Source: Thermus scotoductus DSM 8553
GTDB lineage: Bacteria; Deinococcota; Deinococci; Deinococcales; Thermaceae
Reading direction: 5' to 3'
Assembly (NCBI RefSeq): GCF_000381045.1
Contig: NZ_KB905743.1
Location: 1-45,595, forward strand
Length of the DNA: 45,595 nucleotides
This document shows, in pieces, positions 1-10,394 of this stretch; position 1 is the first letter of the stretch; every line of letters begins with the position of its first letter. Made by a program: the position numbers and the translations under genes. The notes beneath the pieces are model-generated. The model worked only from the letters and a program-made list of their open reading frames with translations. It was not told where the DNA came from and did not search any database.

Positions 1-104
1 ATGTATCCCCGGTTTGGTCAGCCTGTGTCACGCGTTAGCGTATCTTGAGGGCTATCTTGGAAACCGGGGGATTATAGCTCCCCCACGCCCCCTCTTTTCT
101 CTAA
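1..104 (+). repeat. Dispersed repeat, left copy
   Basis: Bases 1-104 match the reverse complement of 45145-45248 at 103 of 104 positions; the one mismatch is 87 versus 45162. The copy has an inner inverted pair, CCCCGGTTT at 7-15 and AAACCGGGG at 61-69. It also has a hairpin, GGGGGA (66-71) with TCCCCC (79-84), whose loop region carries TATAAT on the minus strand. The shared block ends one base past the lon stop codon (101-103). It may extend left of the window. It looks like a small non-coding mobile or REP/MITE-type repeat; the family is not known to me. Confidence 0.85.
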
Positions 105-2488
105 GCCCCTGCTCCTGGCTGGGGTCTTTCCGTGGGGGCCACGGGGGGTGGGCTAGGAGGCAGGAGGAGGAGCCTGAGCACCTCTCCCACCTCCTCCACG
201 AAGGTGATCTCCAGGTCCTTGAGGATTTCCTCCGGAACCTCCTTGAGCTCGGGTTCATTCTCCTTGGGCAGGACCACGCGGAAGATGCCCGCTTGGTGGG
301 CGGCCAGGAGTTTTTCCTTCACCCCGCCGATGGCCAGGACCTTGCCCCTGAGGGTGATCTCCCCGGTCATAGCGATGTCCATGCGCACGGGGCGCCCCGT
401 GAGGGCACTGGCCAGGGCTGTGGCCATGGTGATGCCGGCGGAGGGGCCGTCCTTGGGGGTGGCGCCCTCGGGGACATGGATGTGGAGGTCGTATTCCTTG
501 TGGAAGCCTTCCGGCAGACCCCACTCCTCCCGGTGGGCCCGGAGGTAGGTGAGGGCGGCGTGGGCCGATTCCTTCATCACCTCCCCCAGGTTGCCGGTGA
601 GGTTCACCTTGCCTGTCCCGGGTACGGCCACGGCCTCAATGGTGAGAAGGGCACCGCCATAGGGCGTCCAGGCCAGACCCTGAGCCACCCCCACCTGGGG
701 GGCCTTCTCCGCCCGGTCCGGGCGGTACTTGGGCACGCCCAGGTAGGCCTCGAGGTCCTGGGCGTCCACCACCCGCACGCCCTCCCAGGGGCTTTCCAGG
801 TAGTCCTTGGCTGCCTTACGGGCCACCTTGGAAAGCTCCCGGTCCAGGTTCCGCACCCCTGCCTCCCGGGTGTACTCCTGCACGATGCGCTCTATGGCCC
901 GGTCGGTGATCTCCAGTTTGCCCTCGAGGCCCGCTTCCTTCACCTGGAAGGGCCAGCGGAAGTGACGGGCGATGGCCCGCTTCTCCGGGAGGGTGTAGCC
1001 TGGGATCTCAATGACCTCCATCCGGTCCAGAAGGGGCTTGGGAATGGTGGAAAGGGTATTGGCGGTGGTGATGAAAAAGACCCGGGAAAGGTCGTAGGGA
1101 ACGTCCAGGTAGTGGTCGGTGAAGGTGTGATTCTGCTCGGGGTCCAAGACCTCCAAAAGGGCCGAGGCCGGGTCCCCCCGCCAATCGGAGGAGAGCTTGT
1201 CAATCTCGTCCAGGAGGAAGACGGGGTTCACCACCCCCACCTGCTTCATCCCCTGGATGATCTTCCCTGGAAGCGCCCCAATGTAGGTGCGCCGGTGGCC
1301 CCGGATCTCCGCCTCGTCCCGCACGCCACCTAAAGAGATGCGGTGGAACTTGCGGTTCATGCTTCGGGCGATGCTCTTGCCCAAGGAGGTCTTGCCTACC
1401 CCGGGAGGCCCCACGAAGCAAAGGATGGGAGCGTGGCCCTTGACCTCCTTCTCCTTGGTCAGCTGGCGCACCGCAAGATACTCCAGGATGCGCTCCTTTA
1501 CATCCTTGAGGCCATAGTGGTCCTCGTCCAGGACCCGCTTGGTTACAGCAATATCCAGGACCTCCGAGTCGGCTTCGGTCCAGGGAACCTCCAGAAGCCA
1601 GTCCAGATAGGTCCGGCTCACCGTGGCCTCGGGAGAGCCGGGTTGCATGCGCTCCAGGCGCTTTAGCTCCTTTAAGGCCTTTTCCTTGACGGCCTCGGGC
1701 ATGCCCTTTTTCTCAATCCGCTCGCGGAGCTCCTCGATCTCAGAGAGGAAATCCTCCCCACCCCCGAGCTCCTTCTGGATGGCCTTCATCTGCTCCCGGA
1801 GGTAGTACTCCCGTTGATTCTGGTCCATCTGCTCCTTGACCCGGGCGGCGATCTTCTTGTCCAGCTCAAAGCGCTCCAGGTCGCGAAGAAGCAGGGCCAG
1901 GACCTTTTTAAGCCTTTCCTCCACCTCCGGGGTTTCCAGGATGGCCTGTTTGTCCAAAAGGTCCCAGGTGGCGTGGTGGGCCACCAGGTCGGCCAGGATG
2001 GCGGGGTCTAGGGTGCTCTTGACTGCTTCCTGCTGGTAGCGGTCCAGGCGCAGGGTTTTGTGGTTTTGCAGGTAGCGTTCAAAGGCCTCCTGCACCTCGT
2101 TCACCAGGACCCGGGCGAGGCTTGGGTCCTGCAGGGGAGGCTCGGACAACACCTCTCCCACGGCCCTCAGGTAGGGGGCGGCCACATAGGAAACCAGGCG
2201 GGCCCGGTTCCTGGCCTCCACCATCACCTGCAGGGTGCCGTCGGGGAGGCGCATGGCCTGCTTGACCACCGCCAGGGTGCCCACCGCGAAAAGGTCCTCA
2301 GGGGTGGGGTCGTCCACCTCGGGGTCCTTCTGGGTGACCAGGAAGATGTAACGATCGGCGTTAAGGGCCTCCTCCACCGCCCTTTTGCTCTTGGGGCGGC
2401 CCACGTCCACCCCGGTGGTGGTGTGGGGGAGGATCACGGTGTTCCTCAGGGGAAGTACGGGAAGTTCCAGGCGCAAGACGTCCTTCAT
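101..2488 (-). CDS. lon: ATP-dependent Lon protease
   Basis: This is a full-length (795 aa) cytoplasmic AAA+ serine protease that degrades damaged and regulatory proteins. In order it has an N-terminal LON substrate domain (about 1-210), a coiled region (about 215-290), and an AAA+ module with Walker A GPPGVGKT near 360 and Walker B FLLDEID near 425. The proteolytic domain has the Ser-Lys dyad in DGPSAG near 680 and GGVKEK near 724. The last 20 residues are a Pro-rich tail (PPSPPPVAPTERP) that is probably not part of the fold. The stop codon lies inside the repeat at 1-104. A TATGAT box 8 nt before the ATG suggests a very short leader. Confidence 0.97.
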   Translation of the reverse strand: MKDVLRLELPVLPLRNTVILPHTTTGVDVGRPKSKRAVEEALNADRYIFLVTQKDPEVDDPTPEDLFAVGTLAVVKQAMRLPDGTLQVMVEARNRARLVSYVAAPYLRAVGEVLSEPPLQDPSLARVLVNEVQEAFERYLQNHKTLRLDRYQQEAVKSTLDPAILADLVAHHATWDLLDKQAILETPEVEERLKKVLALLLRDLERFELDKKIAARVKEQMDQNQREYYLREQMKAIQKELGGGEDFLSEIEELRERIEKKGMPEAVKEKALKELKRLERMQPGSPEATVSRTYLDWLLEVPWTEADSEVLDIAVTKRVLDEDHYGLKDVKERILEYLAVRQLTKEKEVKGHAPILCFVGPPGVGKTSLGKSIARSMNRKFHRISLGGVRDEAEIRGHRRTYIGALPGKIIQGMKQVGVVNPVFLLDEIDKLSSDWRGDPASALLEVLDPEQNHTFTDHYLDVPYDLSRVFFITTANTLSTIPKPLLDRMEVIEIPGYTLPEKRAIARHFRWPFQVKEAGLEGKLEITDRAIERIVQEYTREAGVRNLDRELSKVARKAAKDYLESPWEGVRVVDAQDLEAYLGVPKYRPDRAEKAPQVGVAQGLAWTPYGGALLTIEAVAVPGTGKVNLTGNLGEVMKESAHAALTYLRAHREEWGLPEGFHKEYDLHIHVPEGATPKDGPSAGITMATALASALTGRPVRMDIAMTGEITLRGKVLAIGGVKEKLLAAHQAGIFRVVLPKENEPELKEVPEEILKDLEITFVEEVGEVLRLLLLPPSPPPVAPTERPQPGAGA

Positions 2489-2496
2489 CTAGCCCT

Positions 2497-2502
2497 ATCA
2501 TA
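2497..2502 (-). promoter_or_regulatory. -10 box of lon
   Basis: TATGAT lies 8 nt before the lon ATG. No good -35 hexamer is seen at the usual spacing, and only a weak AGGG precedes the start. Confidence 0.45.
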
Positions 2503-2520
2503 GCGCCGGCAGGGGCAAAG

Positions 2521-2552
2521 AAAAAACCCGGGGGCACAAAGGACCCCGGGGG
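2521..2552 (-). terminator. Intrinsic terminator of the 2568-3083 gene
   Basis: Read on the minus strand, a stem CCCGGGG/CCCCGGG with a 10-nt loop is followed directly by six T. It lies between the lipoprotein gene and lon, so lon is transcribed separately. Confidence 0.85.
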
Positions 2553-2567
2553 TATGGTCTTGGTCCA

Positions 2568-3083
2568 CTACAGGCCTACCGTCACCGTGGCCTTGGCGTT
2601 TTTGAGGGTGAAGGTCACCATGCTGGAGGGCAGGCTCTGAGCCTCGAGGCCCAGCCAGAACTGGCCCTGAGCGATGCCTTGGGTGAGCTTGGCGCCTTGG
2701 AGGGTAAGAGAAGCTTGTGTGCCCTGGAACTGCGCTTCCCCCACCTTTTCATCGGCAGGCCCAACAGGGCAAGCGTAAGCGGGAATGCCGTAAAGGGAAA
2801 GGTCTTGGCAGGTCTTGCTGGGGTCCTCGAGGCGCACGTAAAAGCTAATGGTGGTGTTCAGGGTCTGGCTGGCCTCGAGGGTCCCGGTGAGCACCACGCT
2901 CTTGGGCGCTACAGGAGGCGGGTTAAATCTGGTGGCTTCCTTAGGGTAGAGGATCTGGCCTTGGGGGTTCGGCAGAGCCTGCGCTTGGAAATCTTTGTCA
3001 GGGATATCCACGGTAACGGTGAAAGAGCAGGCAGCCAGGGTTAGAAGAAGGCTTCCCAGTAGCCACAAGAGGGGGCGCTTCAT
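2568..3083 (-). CDS. Hypothetical lipoprotein
   Basis: The product is a 171-aa secreted protein of unknown function. It starts MKRPLLWLLGSLLLTLAAC, a lipoprotein signal peptide with lipobox LAAC, so the mature protein would be lipid-anchored at Cys19. The rest is rich in Thr, Ser and alternating hydrophobic residues, which suggests an all-beta fold, and it has two further Cys about 13 residues apart (CQDLSLYGIPAYAC). The frame is open further upstream, but the ATG at 3083 starts the signal peptide and has a TAAAAT box 7 nt before it. A strong terminator follows. I recognise no named family. Confidence 0.8.
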   Translation of the reverse strand: MKRPLLWLLGSLLLTLAACSFTVTVDIPDKDFQAQALPNPQGQILYPKEATRFNPPPVAPKSVVLTGTLEASQTLNTTISFYVRLEDPSKTCQDLSLYGIPAYACPVGPADEKVGEAQFQGTQASLTLQGAKLTQGIAQGQFWLGLEAQSLPSSMVTFTLKNAKATVTVGL

Positions 3084-3090
3084 GGCGGAG

Positions 3091-3121
3091 ATTTTATCCT
3101 TCCTCCTTGAGCGGTCGTCAA
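3091..3121 (-). promoter_or_regulatory. Promoter of the 2568-3083 lipoprotein gene
   Basis: TTGACG (3116-3121) and TAAAAT (3091-3096) are separated by 19 nt. The -10 box ends 7 nt before the ATG, so the transcript is probably leaderless. The -35 region overlaps a small inverted repeat (CTTGA, 7 nt, TCAAG) in the divergent spacer shared with pyrD. Confidence 0.6.
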
Positions 3122-3137
3122 GATACCATGGACCCGT

Positions 3138-4181
3138 ATGCACCGCCTGCTCTTTGCCCTGGATCCGGAGGAAGCGCATGAACTCAGCCTGAGGCTCCTT
3201 TCCCTGTGGTCGGAGAGGGGCCCCATTTTGGAGATTCCCGCCAAGCTTCTACGGGTGGAGGACCCAAGGCTTGTGGTGGAGGCCATGGGGCTTCGTTTTC
3301 CCAATCCCTTAGGCCTGGCGGCGGGGATGGATAAGGACGCCCGGGCCTTGGGGGCCTGGTGGGCTTTGGGCTTCGGCTTCACCGAGGTGGGTACCCTCAC
3401 CCCCAGGCCCCAGGAGGGGAACCCCAGACCCCGGCTTTTTCGGCTGGTGGAGGACCATGCCCTTATCAACCGCATGGGTTTCAACAACCAAGGGGCCGAG
3501 GAGGCGGCCAGGAGGCTTAAGCGCTTCCGGGAAAGGGGGCTTCCTTTCCCCGTGGGGGTGAACCTGGGGAAGAACCGGGATACCCCTTTGGAAAAAGCGG
3601 CGGAGGACTACCTGGAAGCCTTGCGCATCCTGGAGCCCTATGGGGATTACTTTGTTTTGAACGTCAGTTCCCCCAATACCCCTGGGCTTCGCACCCTGCA
3701 GGAGGGTCCCTTTTTGGACGAGCTGCTTTCAAAGCTCCGCCCAGCCACAAGTAAGCCCCTTCTCCTCAAGGTGGCCCCGGACCTCAGTTTTGAGGCCTTG
3801 GACCAGGTGGTGGAGCTTTGCCGAAAACATGGGTTAGAGGGCCTGGTGGCGGTGAACACCACCCTAGAGCGGCCTGGCCTGAAAAGCCCATTGGCGGAGG
3901 AGGCTGGGGGGTTATCGGGAAGGCCTTTAAAAAGGCGGTCTCTGGAAGTGCTCCGTTACCTTGCGGGGGTGAAGGACCTAACCCTGGTGAGCGTGGGTGG
4001 GGTGGAGGGCCCCATGGATGTGTGGGAGCGGCTTAAGCTGGGGGCCCGGTTGGTGCAGGTTTATACCGGTTTTGTCTATGGAGGCCCCCTTTTCCCCCGT
4101 AGGACCCTGAAAGGCCTCCTAAGGCTGATGGAGGCGGAAGGGGTGAGGAGCTTAACGGAGCTTTGGGTCTCTATACCGTGA
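3138..4181 (+). CDS. pyrD: Dihydroorotate dehydrogenase (quinone), class 2
   Basis: This 347-aa enzyme oxidises dihydroorotate to orotate with FMN, the fourth step of UMP synthesis, and passes electrons to quinone at the membrane. Class 2 features seen are an N-terminal helical extension before the barrel, NPLGLAAGMDKD, the NRMGFNNQG motif and NVSSPNTPGLR, whose Ser is the class 2 catalytic base. FMN phosphate motifs follow near the C-terminus (SVGGVEG, VQVYTGFVYGG). It is transcribed away from the lipoprotein gene and converges on the Uma2 gene with an 11-nt overlap. It is therefore separate from the pyrRBC transcript in this window. Confidence 0.95.
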   Translation: MHRLLFALDPEEAHELSLRLLSLWSERGPILEIPAKLLRVEDPRLVVEAMGLRFPNPLGLAAGMDKDARALGAWWALGFGFTEVGTLTPRPQEGNPRPRLFRLVEDHALINRMGFNNQGAEEAARRLKRFRERGLPFPVGVNLGKNRDTPLEKAAEDYLEALRILEPYGDYFVLNVSSPNTPGLRTLQEGPFLDELLSKLRPATSKPLLLKVAPDLSFEALDQVVELCRKHGLEGLVAVNTTLERPGLKSPLAEEAGGLSGRPLKRRSLEVLRYLAGVKDLTLVSVGGVEGPMDVWERLKLGARLVQVYTGFVYGGPLFPRRTLKGLLRLMEAEGVRSLTELWVSIP

Positions 4182-4650
4182 GGGTGCAGCCGCAAAGGAG
4201 TTCCAGCTCCACCGGGGATACGTGCCGCCAGGCGCCATCGTGGCGTAGGTGGAGGACGAGAAGGGTGTGGGGGTCAAAGACCACCACGTCCTTGACCCCT
4301 TGGGACAGGTAGAACCGGGGGGCGATCTCCAGGTCCTTGGCCTCGTAGCCCCGGCTCACCACCTCCACCACCGCTTCCGGGAGCAGGGTGATGGCCTCGT
4401 CCAGCTCCTCGGGTTCCCGGCAAAAGAGGGCGATGTCGGGGCGCTGGTAGGACCCGTCGGGAAAGCGCACGTAGACGTCGGCCACGTGGATGCAGGGGCA
4501 GGAAGATGCTTCCTTCGGGCGGATGCTCTGCCGGATGCGGTCCACCGCTTTTTGATGCCGGTAAGTGGGCTGGGCTTCCCAAAGGGGGAGCCCTCCCACC
4601 CATTCCAGGCGTAGCCCCAGCTGATCGGCCTCCAAGAGTTTTTTTAGCAT
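4171..4650 (-). CDS. Uma2-family (DUF820) putative nuclease
   Basis: This 159-aa protein belongs to the Uma2/DUF820 family, which has a PD-(D/E)XK nuclease-like fold and mostly unknown role. The family core is visible: YQRPDIALF, then EAVVEVVSRGYEAKDL, then YLSQGVKDVVVFDP. The Asp of RPDI, the Glu of EVVS and the Lys of AKD are the likely active-site residues. It starts 4 nt after the pyrC stop, so it is the last gene of the pyrR-pyrB-pyrC run, though a link to pyrimidine synthesis is not implied. Its 3' end overlaps pyrD by 11 nt. Such genes are often multicopy and mobile. Confidence 0.85.
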   Translation of the reverse strand: MLKKLLEADQLGLRLEWVGGLPLWEAQPTYRHQKAVDRIRQSIRPKEASSCPCIHVADVYVRFPDGSYQRPDIALFCREPEELDEAITLLPEAVVEVVSRGYEAKDLEIAPRFYLSQGVKDVVVFDPHTLLVLHLRHDGAWRHVSPVELELLCGCTLTV

Positions 4651-4654
4651 GCCC

Positions 4655-5935
4655 CTATTCTAGCGCCTGGTGCACCACCTGCCCCTCCACCAGGGTTAAG
4701 ACCGGCCACCCCCCTAAGACCCATCCTGCCCAGGGGGAAAACCGGGCCTTGGAGGCGAAGTTCCTGGGCTCCACGGGGCGCTCCTTGGGGTCCAGGAGGA
4801 CAAGGCTGGCCTCGGCTCCCTCCTCCAGATGGATGGGCTTCAGGCCCAGGATGCTTCGGGGACCGTCGGTGAAGAGCTCCACCAGGCGCTTCAGAGGGAA
4901 GCCCCGCTTCAGGTGAAGCTCGGTGTATAGAAGGGGAAAGGCCACCTCGAGGCTCGGAATCCCAAAGGGAGCCCTTAAGAGGTCCATTTCCTTTTCCGCC
5001 TGGGTGTGGGGGGCGTGGTCGGTGGCGATGGCGTCCAGGGTGCCATCCAGAAGCCCTTCTATAAGGGCTTCCAGATCCTCCTGGGTGCGGAGGGGTGGGG
5101 CCACCTTGAGGATGGGGTCAAAGGACTTTAGGGCCTCCTCGGTGAGGGTCAGGTGGTGGGGGGTGGCCTCGGCGGTCACGGGGAGCCCGGCCTTTTTGGC
5201 TTCCCTTATGAGCTCCAGTCCCCGCTTGGTGGAAAGGTGCTGGATGTGGAGATGGGGACGGGTGGGGCTTCGGCGTACGGCGTAGCGCAGGACCTCGAGG
5301 TCCCGGGCGATCCGGGCGGCTTCCGCCTCCTTCGGGTTTCCTGGAAGGCCCAAAAGGTCGGCCAGGGGGCCATCGTTCATGACTCCACCCCGGCGCAAGG
5401 AGGCATCCTCCGCGTGCACCGCCACGGGGAGGCCGAAGGCGGAAGCCTGCAGAAGCCCTGCCGCCAAGATTCCAGCATCCTCGTTGGTGTGGCCGTCGTC
5501 GGTGAGGAGGGAGGCACCGGCCTCCTTAAGGAGGCCGGCTTCCGTGAGGGCCTTTCCCTCTTGGCCCTGGGTCAGGGCGGCCGCGGGGTGGAGCCGGGCG
5601 AGGCTTAGGGCGTGGGCCTTTTTCTTAAGGGCCCGCACGGCTTCCGGGGTGTCCACGGGGGGGGTGGTGTTGGGCATGGAAACCACATCCGTGTACCCTC
5701 CTCGCACGGCAGCCAAAAGCCCGGTGGCAAGCTCCTCCTTTACCTCCTGCCCGGGTTCCCTAAGGTGGGCGTGGAGGTCCAAAAAGCCGGGGGCCAGGAA
5801 GAGACCCGTTCCGTCAATGACCGTTTCCGCCTCCCCGCCATCAAGGCTCAGGATTTTGCCTTCCCCGATGAGCACATCCGCAGGACCCCGTTTCCCTGAG
5901 GCATCCACCAGCGTGACATTCTTGATGAGCAGCAT
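4655..5935 (-). CDS. pyrC: Dihydroorotase
   Basis: This 426-aa class I dihydroorotase catalyses reversible cyclisation of carbamoyl aspartate to dihydroorotate. Metal and substrate motifs seen are LHAHLREPG near 60, the [11 protein letters not shown] region, and ATDHAPHT with its catalytic Asp near 305. I chose the ATG at 5935 because [14 protein letters not shown] is the usual family start and GGGAGAGG lies just upstream; the frame stays open six codons further. The gene starts 27 nt after the pyrB stop. In Thermus ZO5 a gene called bbc lies between pyrB and pyrC, and there is no room for it here. Confidence 0.95.
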   Translation of the reverse strand: MLLIKNVTLVDASGKRGPADVLIGEGKILSLDGGEAETVIDGTGLFLAPGFLDLHAHLREPGQEVKEELATGLLAAVRGGYTDVVSMPNTTPPVDTPEAVRALKKKAHALSLARLHPAAALTQGQEGKALTEAGLLKEAGASLLTDDGHTNEDAGILAAGLLQASAFGLPVAVHAEDASLRRGGVMNDGPLADLLGLPGNPKEAEAARIARDLEVLRYAVRRSPTRPHLHIQHLSTKRGLELIREAKKAGLPVTAEATPHHLTLTEEALKSFDPILKVAPPLRTQEDLEALIEGLLDGTLDAIATDHAPHTQAEKEMDLLRAPFGIPSLEVAFPLLYTELHLKRGFPLKRLVELFTDGPRSILGLKPIHLEEGAEASLVLLDPKERPVEPRNFASKARFSPWAGWVLGGWPVLTLVEGQVVHQALE

Positions 5936-5962
5936 GCTTTCCTCTCCCTTCAAAGGGGTCTT

Positions 5963-7486
<1,524 letters not shown>

Positions 7487-7495
7487 TTTCCCCCT

Positions 7496-7517
7496 TTCCG
7501 GCCTCGCGGGACCGGTT
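7496..7517 (-). promoter_or_regulatory. PyrR-binding RNA site in the leader
   Basis: The minus strand carries CCGG-TCCCGCGAGG-CCGG, a small hairpin whose loop and bulge match the PyrR RNA consensus (UCC, N, GNGAGGY) known from Bacillus. It sits 3-5 nt before the leader-ORF Shine-Dalgarno AAGGGGG, so bound PyrR could block leader translation. Confidence 0.75.
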
Positions 7518-7531
7518 TAAAGGCCACCCCT

Positions 7532-7560
7532 ACCTTACACCCCCTGACCCGCCCAGACAA
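7532..7560 (-). promoter_or_regulatory. pyr operon promoter
   Basis: TTGTCT (7555-7560), a 17-nt spacer and TAAGGT (7532-7537) predict transcription from about 7525. That is about 115 nt before the pyrR start, the distance mapped in Thermus ZO5. Confidence 0.8.
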
Positions 7561-7611
7561 GGGGAACCCCCGCCCGAGCGAGACCCCGGGCAGGGGCCAG
7601 GCGGCCTAGGC

Positions 7612-7941
7612 TTAGGCTGCCTTGGGCGTTTCCCGGGTGACGCTCAAGGCCAGGGCCCCTACCAGAACGCCCACGATCACCGCGTTCCACAGGGCGTTGG
7701 CCATCCCGCTAAACCCCAGGATCCAGGGGGAGAGGATGAGCCAGATGCCCAGGACCACGTTCACCCACTCCTCCCACAAGGGGCCACCCCGGAGGTGCAT
7801 GAGGGCCATGAGCCCCACCACTACCCCCACGATGACCGCGTTCCACATGGCGGCGGGGGTGCCGCTAAAGCCCAAAAGCCACGGGGAAAGGATGAGCCAG
7901 ACGCCAAGGACAAGGTTAGCCCAGTCCTGCCAACGCCGCAT
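7612..7941 (-). CDS. SPW-repeat membrane protein
   Basis: This 109-aa integral membrane protein consists of two tandem copies of one unit: WANLVLGVWLILSPWLLGFS near 6-25 and WVNVVLGIWLILSPWILGFS near 59-78. Each copy has two hydrophobic helices and the LSPW motif that names the SPW family (PF03779). About four membrane helices are expected. The molecular role is not known. The ATG has a strong GGAAGGAGGT upstream. It lies between TauE and the pyr promoter and reads toward the pyr operon; only a weak GC-rich hairpin without a T run separates them. Confidence 0.9.
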   Translation of the reverse strand: MRRWQDWANLVLGVWLILSPWLLGFSGTPAAMWNAVIVGVVVGLMALMHLRGGPLWEEWVNVVLGIWLILSPWILGFSGMANALWNAVIVGVLVGALALSVTRETPKAA

Positions 7942-7999
7942 ACACCCTCACCTCCTTCCAACCGAAGCTTAACCTCCTTGAGTCCAACAAATAGTGAGA

Positions 8000-8758
8000 T
8001 TACTTACTTTCTCCGGCTGGGGAGCGGAGGTACCGCCAGGAAGTCCATAAGAGCACCATGGCGAAGACCACGCGCAGGGTGGCCTCGGGTAGAAAGTGGG
8101 CGGCTTCGCCTCCCAAAAAGGTGCCCAAGAGTACCCCAGGTACCAGGCCAGGGGCCAGGAGGGTGTCCACGTTACCCAGGCGGTAGTGGGTGTAGGCTCC
8201 CACCAGGCTGGCGGGTACCATGGCGAGGAGGCTCGTGCCCTGGGCAGTGTGCTGGTCCATGCCCAAGACCAGGACCATGGCCGGAACCATGATGGTCCCT
8301 CCCCCCACCCCCATCATGCCCGAGAGGAAGCCGGTGAGGCCTCCCGCCAGGAGAAGGGTGAGATCCTCCCAAACCTCGCCCCGCACCAGGCCCACGGGGG
8401 CCAGGTAGGGTTTCAGGAGAAGCAGAAGGGAAACAAAAAGGAGGAAAAACCCAAAGGCCCGCTTGAGGTCCTTTTCCGCCAGGCTGTGGGCGTAGCGGGC
8501 CCCTAGGCGGGCGGTGAGGATGGCGGTAGCCGCCAAAAACAAGGCGGCCTTGAGGCTCAAGGACCCCTGGAGCCCGTAGGTGAGGGCTCCCATGAGCCCG
8601 GTGAAGAAGACCGCCACCAGGCTGGTGCCGTGGGCCTTGTGCTGGGAAAGCCTGAGAATCCCCACCATCAGGGGGATCATCACCGTGCCTCCCCCAAGCC
8701 CCACGAGCCCCCCAAAGCCCCCACCGAGAAGGCCGATGACGAAGCTCATGGGGCTCAT
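8000..8758 (-). CDS. TauE/SafE-family sulfite/anion exporter
   Basis: This 252-aa polytopic membrane protein has two homologous halves, each opening with the family's Gly-rich signature: [21 protein letters not shown] at the N-terminus and [20 protein letters not shown] near 135. TauE/SafE proteins export sulfite, sulfoacetate or related anions, and the substrate cannot be read here. I chose the ATG at 8758 because it overlaps the dehydrogenase stop as ATGA; a second in-frame ATG lies three codons later. It is the last gene of the chain antitoxin, toxin, dehydrogenase, exporter, in which every junction overlaps. Confidence 0.9.
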   Translation of the reverse strand: MSPMSFVIGLLGGGFGGLVGLGGGTVMIPLMVGILRLSQHKAHGTSLVAVFFTGLMGALTYGLQGSLSLKAALFLAATAILTARLGARYAHSLAEKDLKRAFGFFLLFVSLLLLLKPYLAPVGLVRGEVWEDLTLLLAGGLTGFLSGMMGVGGGTIMVPAMVLVLGMDQHTAQGTSLLAMVPASLVGAYTHYRLGNVDTLLAPGLVPGVLLGTFLGGEAAHFLPEATLRVVFAMVLLWTSWRYLRSPAGESK

Positions 8759-9699
8759 ACTACCGGGTTTGGTGGCTCCCTGCCCTCCAGGGCAAAGAGG
8801 AGGTTCTCCACCGCTATCTCCGCCATGCGTTCCCGGGTTCGCCTTCCTGCCGAGCCAATGTGGGGGGTGATGACGGCGTTGGGAAGGGTGTAAAGGGGAT
8901 GCCCTGGGGGCAGGGGCTCGGGATCGGTGACGTCCAGGCCAGCTCCGAAAAGATGCCCCTTTAGGGCCTCCACCAGGGCTTCCGTGTCCACGAGGCCTCC
9001 CCGGGCGGTGTTGATCAGGATGCTTCCCGGCCTCATGGCGAAAAGCCTTTCCCGGTTCATGAGGCGGTGGGTTTCGGGGGTCAAGGGGGTGTGAAGGCTC
9101 ACGATGTCGGATGTGGCCAGGAGTTCCTCCAGGGAAAGGTGAGGGTAGGGGAGGGGCTTTGGAGCACGGCTCGTATAGACCACCTTCATCCCGAAGGCCT
9201 CGGCCCTTTGGGCCACCGCCTGGCCGATACGGCCCATGCCCACGATGCCCAGGGTGGCGCCCTGGAGGTCCATTCCCAGAAGGAGTTCGGGATGCCAGGC
9301 CCGCCAAAGGCCCCTTCGGGCGTAGTCCACTCCCTCCACCACCCGCCTGGCCACCGCCAGGAGAAGGGCCAAGGTGAGGTCAGCGGTAGCCTCAGTGAGC
9401 ACCCCGGGGGTGTGGGTCACGCGGATGCCCCGGGCTTTGGCCGCCTCGAGGTCCACGTGATCCACTCCCACGCTGTAACAGGCGATGACCTTAAGGCCTG
9501 GGGCGCGGTCCATGACCTCGGCGTCGATCCGGTCCTCCACGGTGGGGATGAGGCCTATGGCTCCCTCCACCCTCTTGAGGAGATCTTCCCGGGGAAGGAA
9601 AAGCCCTTCGTGGACCTCCACCTGGTAACCTGCTTCCCGTAAACGGTCCAAGGCCTTTCCCGGAAGGCTGCGGGTTACAAGGATTTTTCCCTTGGGCAT
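8755..9699 (-). CDS. D-2-hydroxyacid dehydrogenase (glyoxylate/hydroxypyruvate reductase-like)
   Basis: This 314-aa NAD(P)-dependent enzyme of the D-isomer 2-hydroxyacid dehydrogenase family probably reduces glyoxylate or hydroxypyruvate. It shows the Rossmann loop [13 protein letters not shown] near 150, then the catalytic triad: Arg in [14 protein letters not shown], Glu in [14 protein letters not shown] and His in [13 protein letters not shown] near 285. The start ATG overlaps the vapC stop by one base (TGATG) and its stop overlaps the TauE start, so its translation should depend on the toxin-antitoxin genes upstream. Substrate assignment is by family only. Confidence 0.92.
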   Translation of the reverse strand: MPKGKILVTRSLPGKALDRLREAGYQVEVHEGLFLPREDLLKRVEGAIGLIPTVEDRIDAEVMDRAPGLKVIACYSVGVDHVDLEAAKARGIRVTHTPGVLTEATADLTLALLLAVARRVVEGVDYARRGLWRAWHPELLLGMDLQGATLGIVGMGRIGQAVAQRAEAFGMKVVYTSRAPKPLPYPHLSLEELLATSDIVSLHTPLTPETHRLMNRERLFAMRPGSILINTARGGLVDTEALVEALKGHLFGAGLDVTDPEPLPPGHPLYTLPNAVITPHIGSAGRRTRERMAEIAVENLLFALEGREPPNPVV

Positions 9700-10100
9700 C
9701 AGGGCACCACCTCGAGCTCAGGGAAGGCAAGCCGGTAAGGCCTGGGGTCAAAGGTGGCCAAGCGTAGGCCGTGGAAAAGGGCATGGGAACCAATAAGGAA
9801 GTCGGCTAGGATGCGGCGGGGCAAGCGGGCTTTTCGCCTCTTTTGAGCGTAAAGGCCAAAGCGCTCGCCGGCCAGTTCCCAGACCGGAAGGGGCATCCCA
9901 TCTTGCAGGCGGATACTGAACTGGTCAAGGAAAGCCTCTACTAAGGACCAACCGGGTCCGGCCCGCAGTTCAGCGTAGACCGGAGGGCTGACAAAAAGGG
10001 CTTGCCGGGATAGCCCATCCAGCAAGGCGATGGCCTTCTCATGTTGGGCATCCTTGGGGTCCAGGGCAGAAAGGATGACGTTGGTGTCCAGGCTGGTCAT
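9699..10100 (-). CDS. vapC: PIN-domain toxin (VapC-like)
   Basis: This 133-aa PIN-domain protein is probably a VapC-type endoribonuclease. The acidic residues are in place: Asp in [11 protein letters not shown] (residue 5), Glu in YAELRAG near 44, Asp in [12 protein letters not shown] near 101 and a final Asp in ATFDPRPY. The gene overlaps its antitoxin by 4 nt and the next gene by 1 nt. The length is normal, with no sign of decay, in contrast to the vapC remnant at 17613. Confidence 0.9.
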   Translation of the reverse strand: MTSLDTNVILSALDPKDAQHEKAIALLDGLSRQALFVSPPVYAELRAGPGWSLVEAFLDQFSIRLQDGMPLPVWELAGERFGLYAQKRRKARLPRRILADFLIGSHALFHGLRLATFDPRPYRLAFPELEVVP

Positions 10101-10351
10101 CCCTTACGCAGTTTCCGAATATAGCCCACGGCATCGTGCCCTGTGGTCTTTTGCAGGGCTTCGGCCTCATCGGGATAGGCCTCGAGAAGTTCCTGCAAAA
10201 GCTGCCGCACCGGTGGGCGCCAAGGGCGTAAGCGGATTTCTCCTTCCACCACTTCCACCAGGAGCTTTTCCCCGGGATGGAGCCCCAAAGCCTGCCGAAC
10301 CTCGGCGGGAAGGGTGATCTGGTATTTGGGGCTGATGGTGACCGTGGCCAT
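10097..10351 (-). CDS. AbrB/MazE-type antitoxin
   Basis: This 84-aa protein has an N-terminal swapped-hairpin AbrB domain (VTISPKYQITLPAEVRQALG, residues 4-23, then LHPGEKLLVEVVEGEIRLRP), which is the DNA-binding half of many VapB antitoxins. The C-terminal half (about 48-84) would cover the toxin. It overlaps vapC by 4 nt (ATGA). It probably represses its own promoter; a 7-bp inverted repeat lies just upstream. Confidence 0.9.
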   Translation of the reverse strand: MATVTISPKYQITLPAEVRQALGLHPGEKLLVEVVEGEIRLRPWRPPVRQLLQELLEAYPDEAEALQKTTGHDAVGYIRKLRKG

Positions 10352-10362
10352 GCCTTTAGCTT

Positions 10363-10389
10363 AGCAAAAACCACTAAGCGTATTTTGCT
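10363..10389. promoter_or_regulatory. Possible operator of the AbrB-VapC module
   Basis: AGCAAAA and TTTTGCT form an inverted repeat with a 13-nt centre in the 43-nt AT-rich gap between tldE and the antitoxin. The position suits autoregulation by the antitoxin, but a weak tldE terminator is also possible. Confidence 0.35.
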
Positions 10390-10394
10390 TTACC

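Noticed and set aside
7570..7605. GC-rich hairpin after the SPW gene as a terminator
   Set aside because: The stem has a G-U pair and no T run follows. Evidence is too weak to list.
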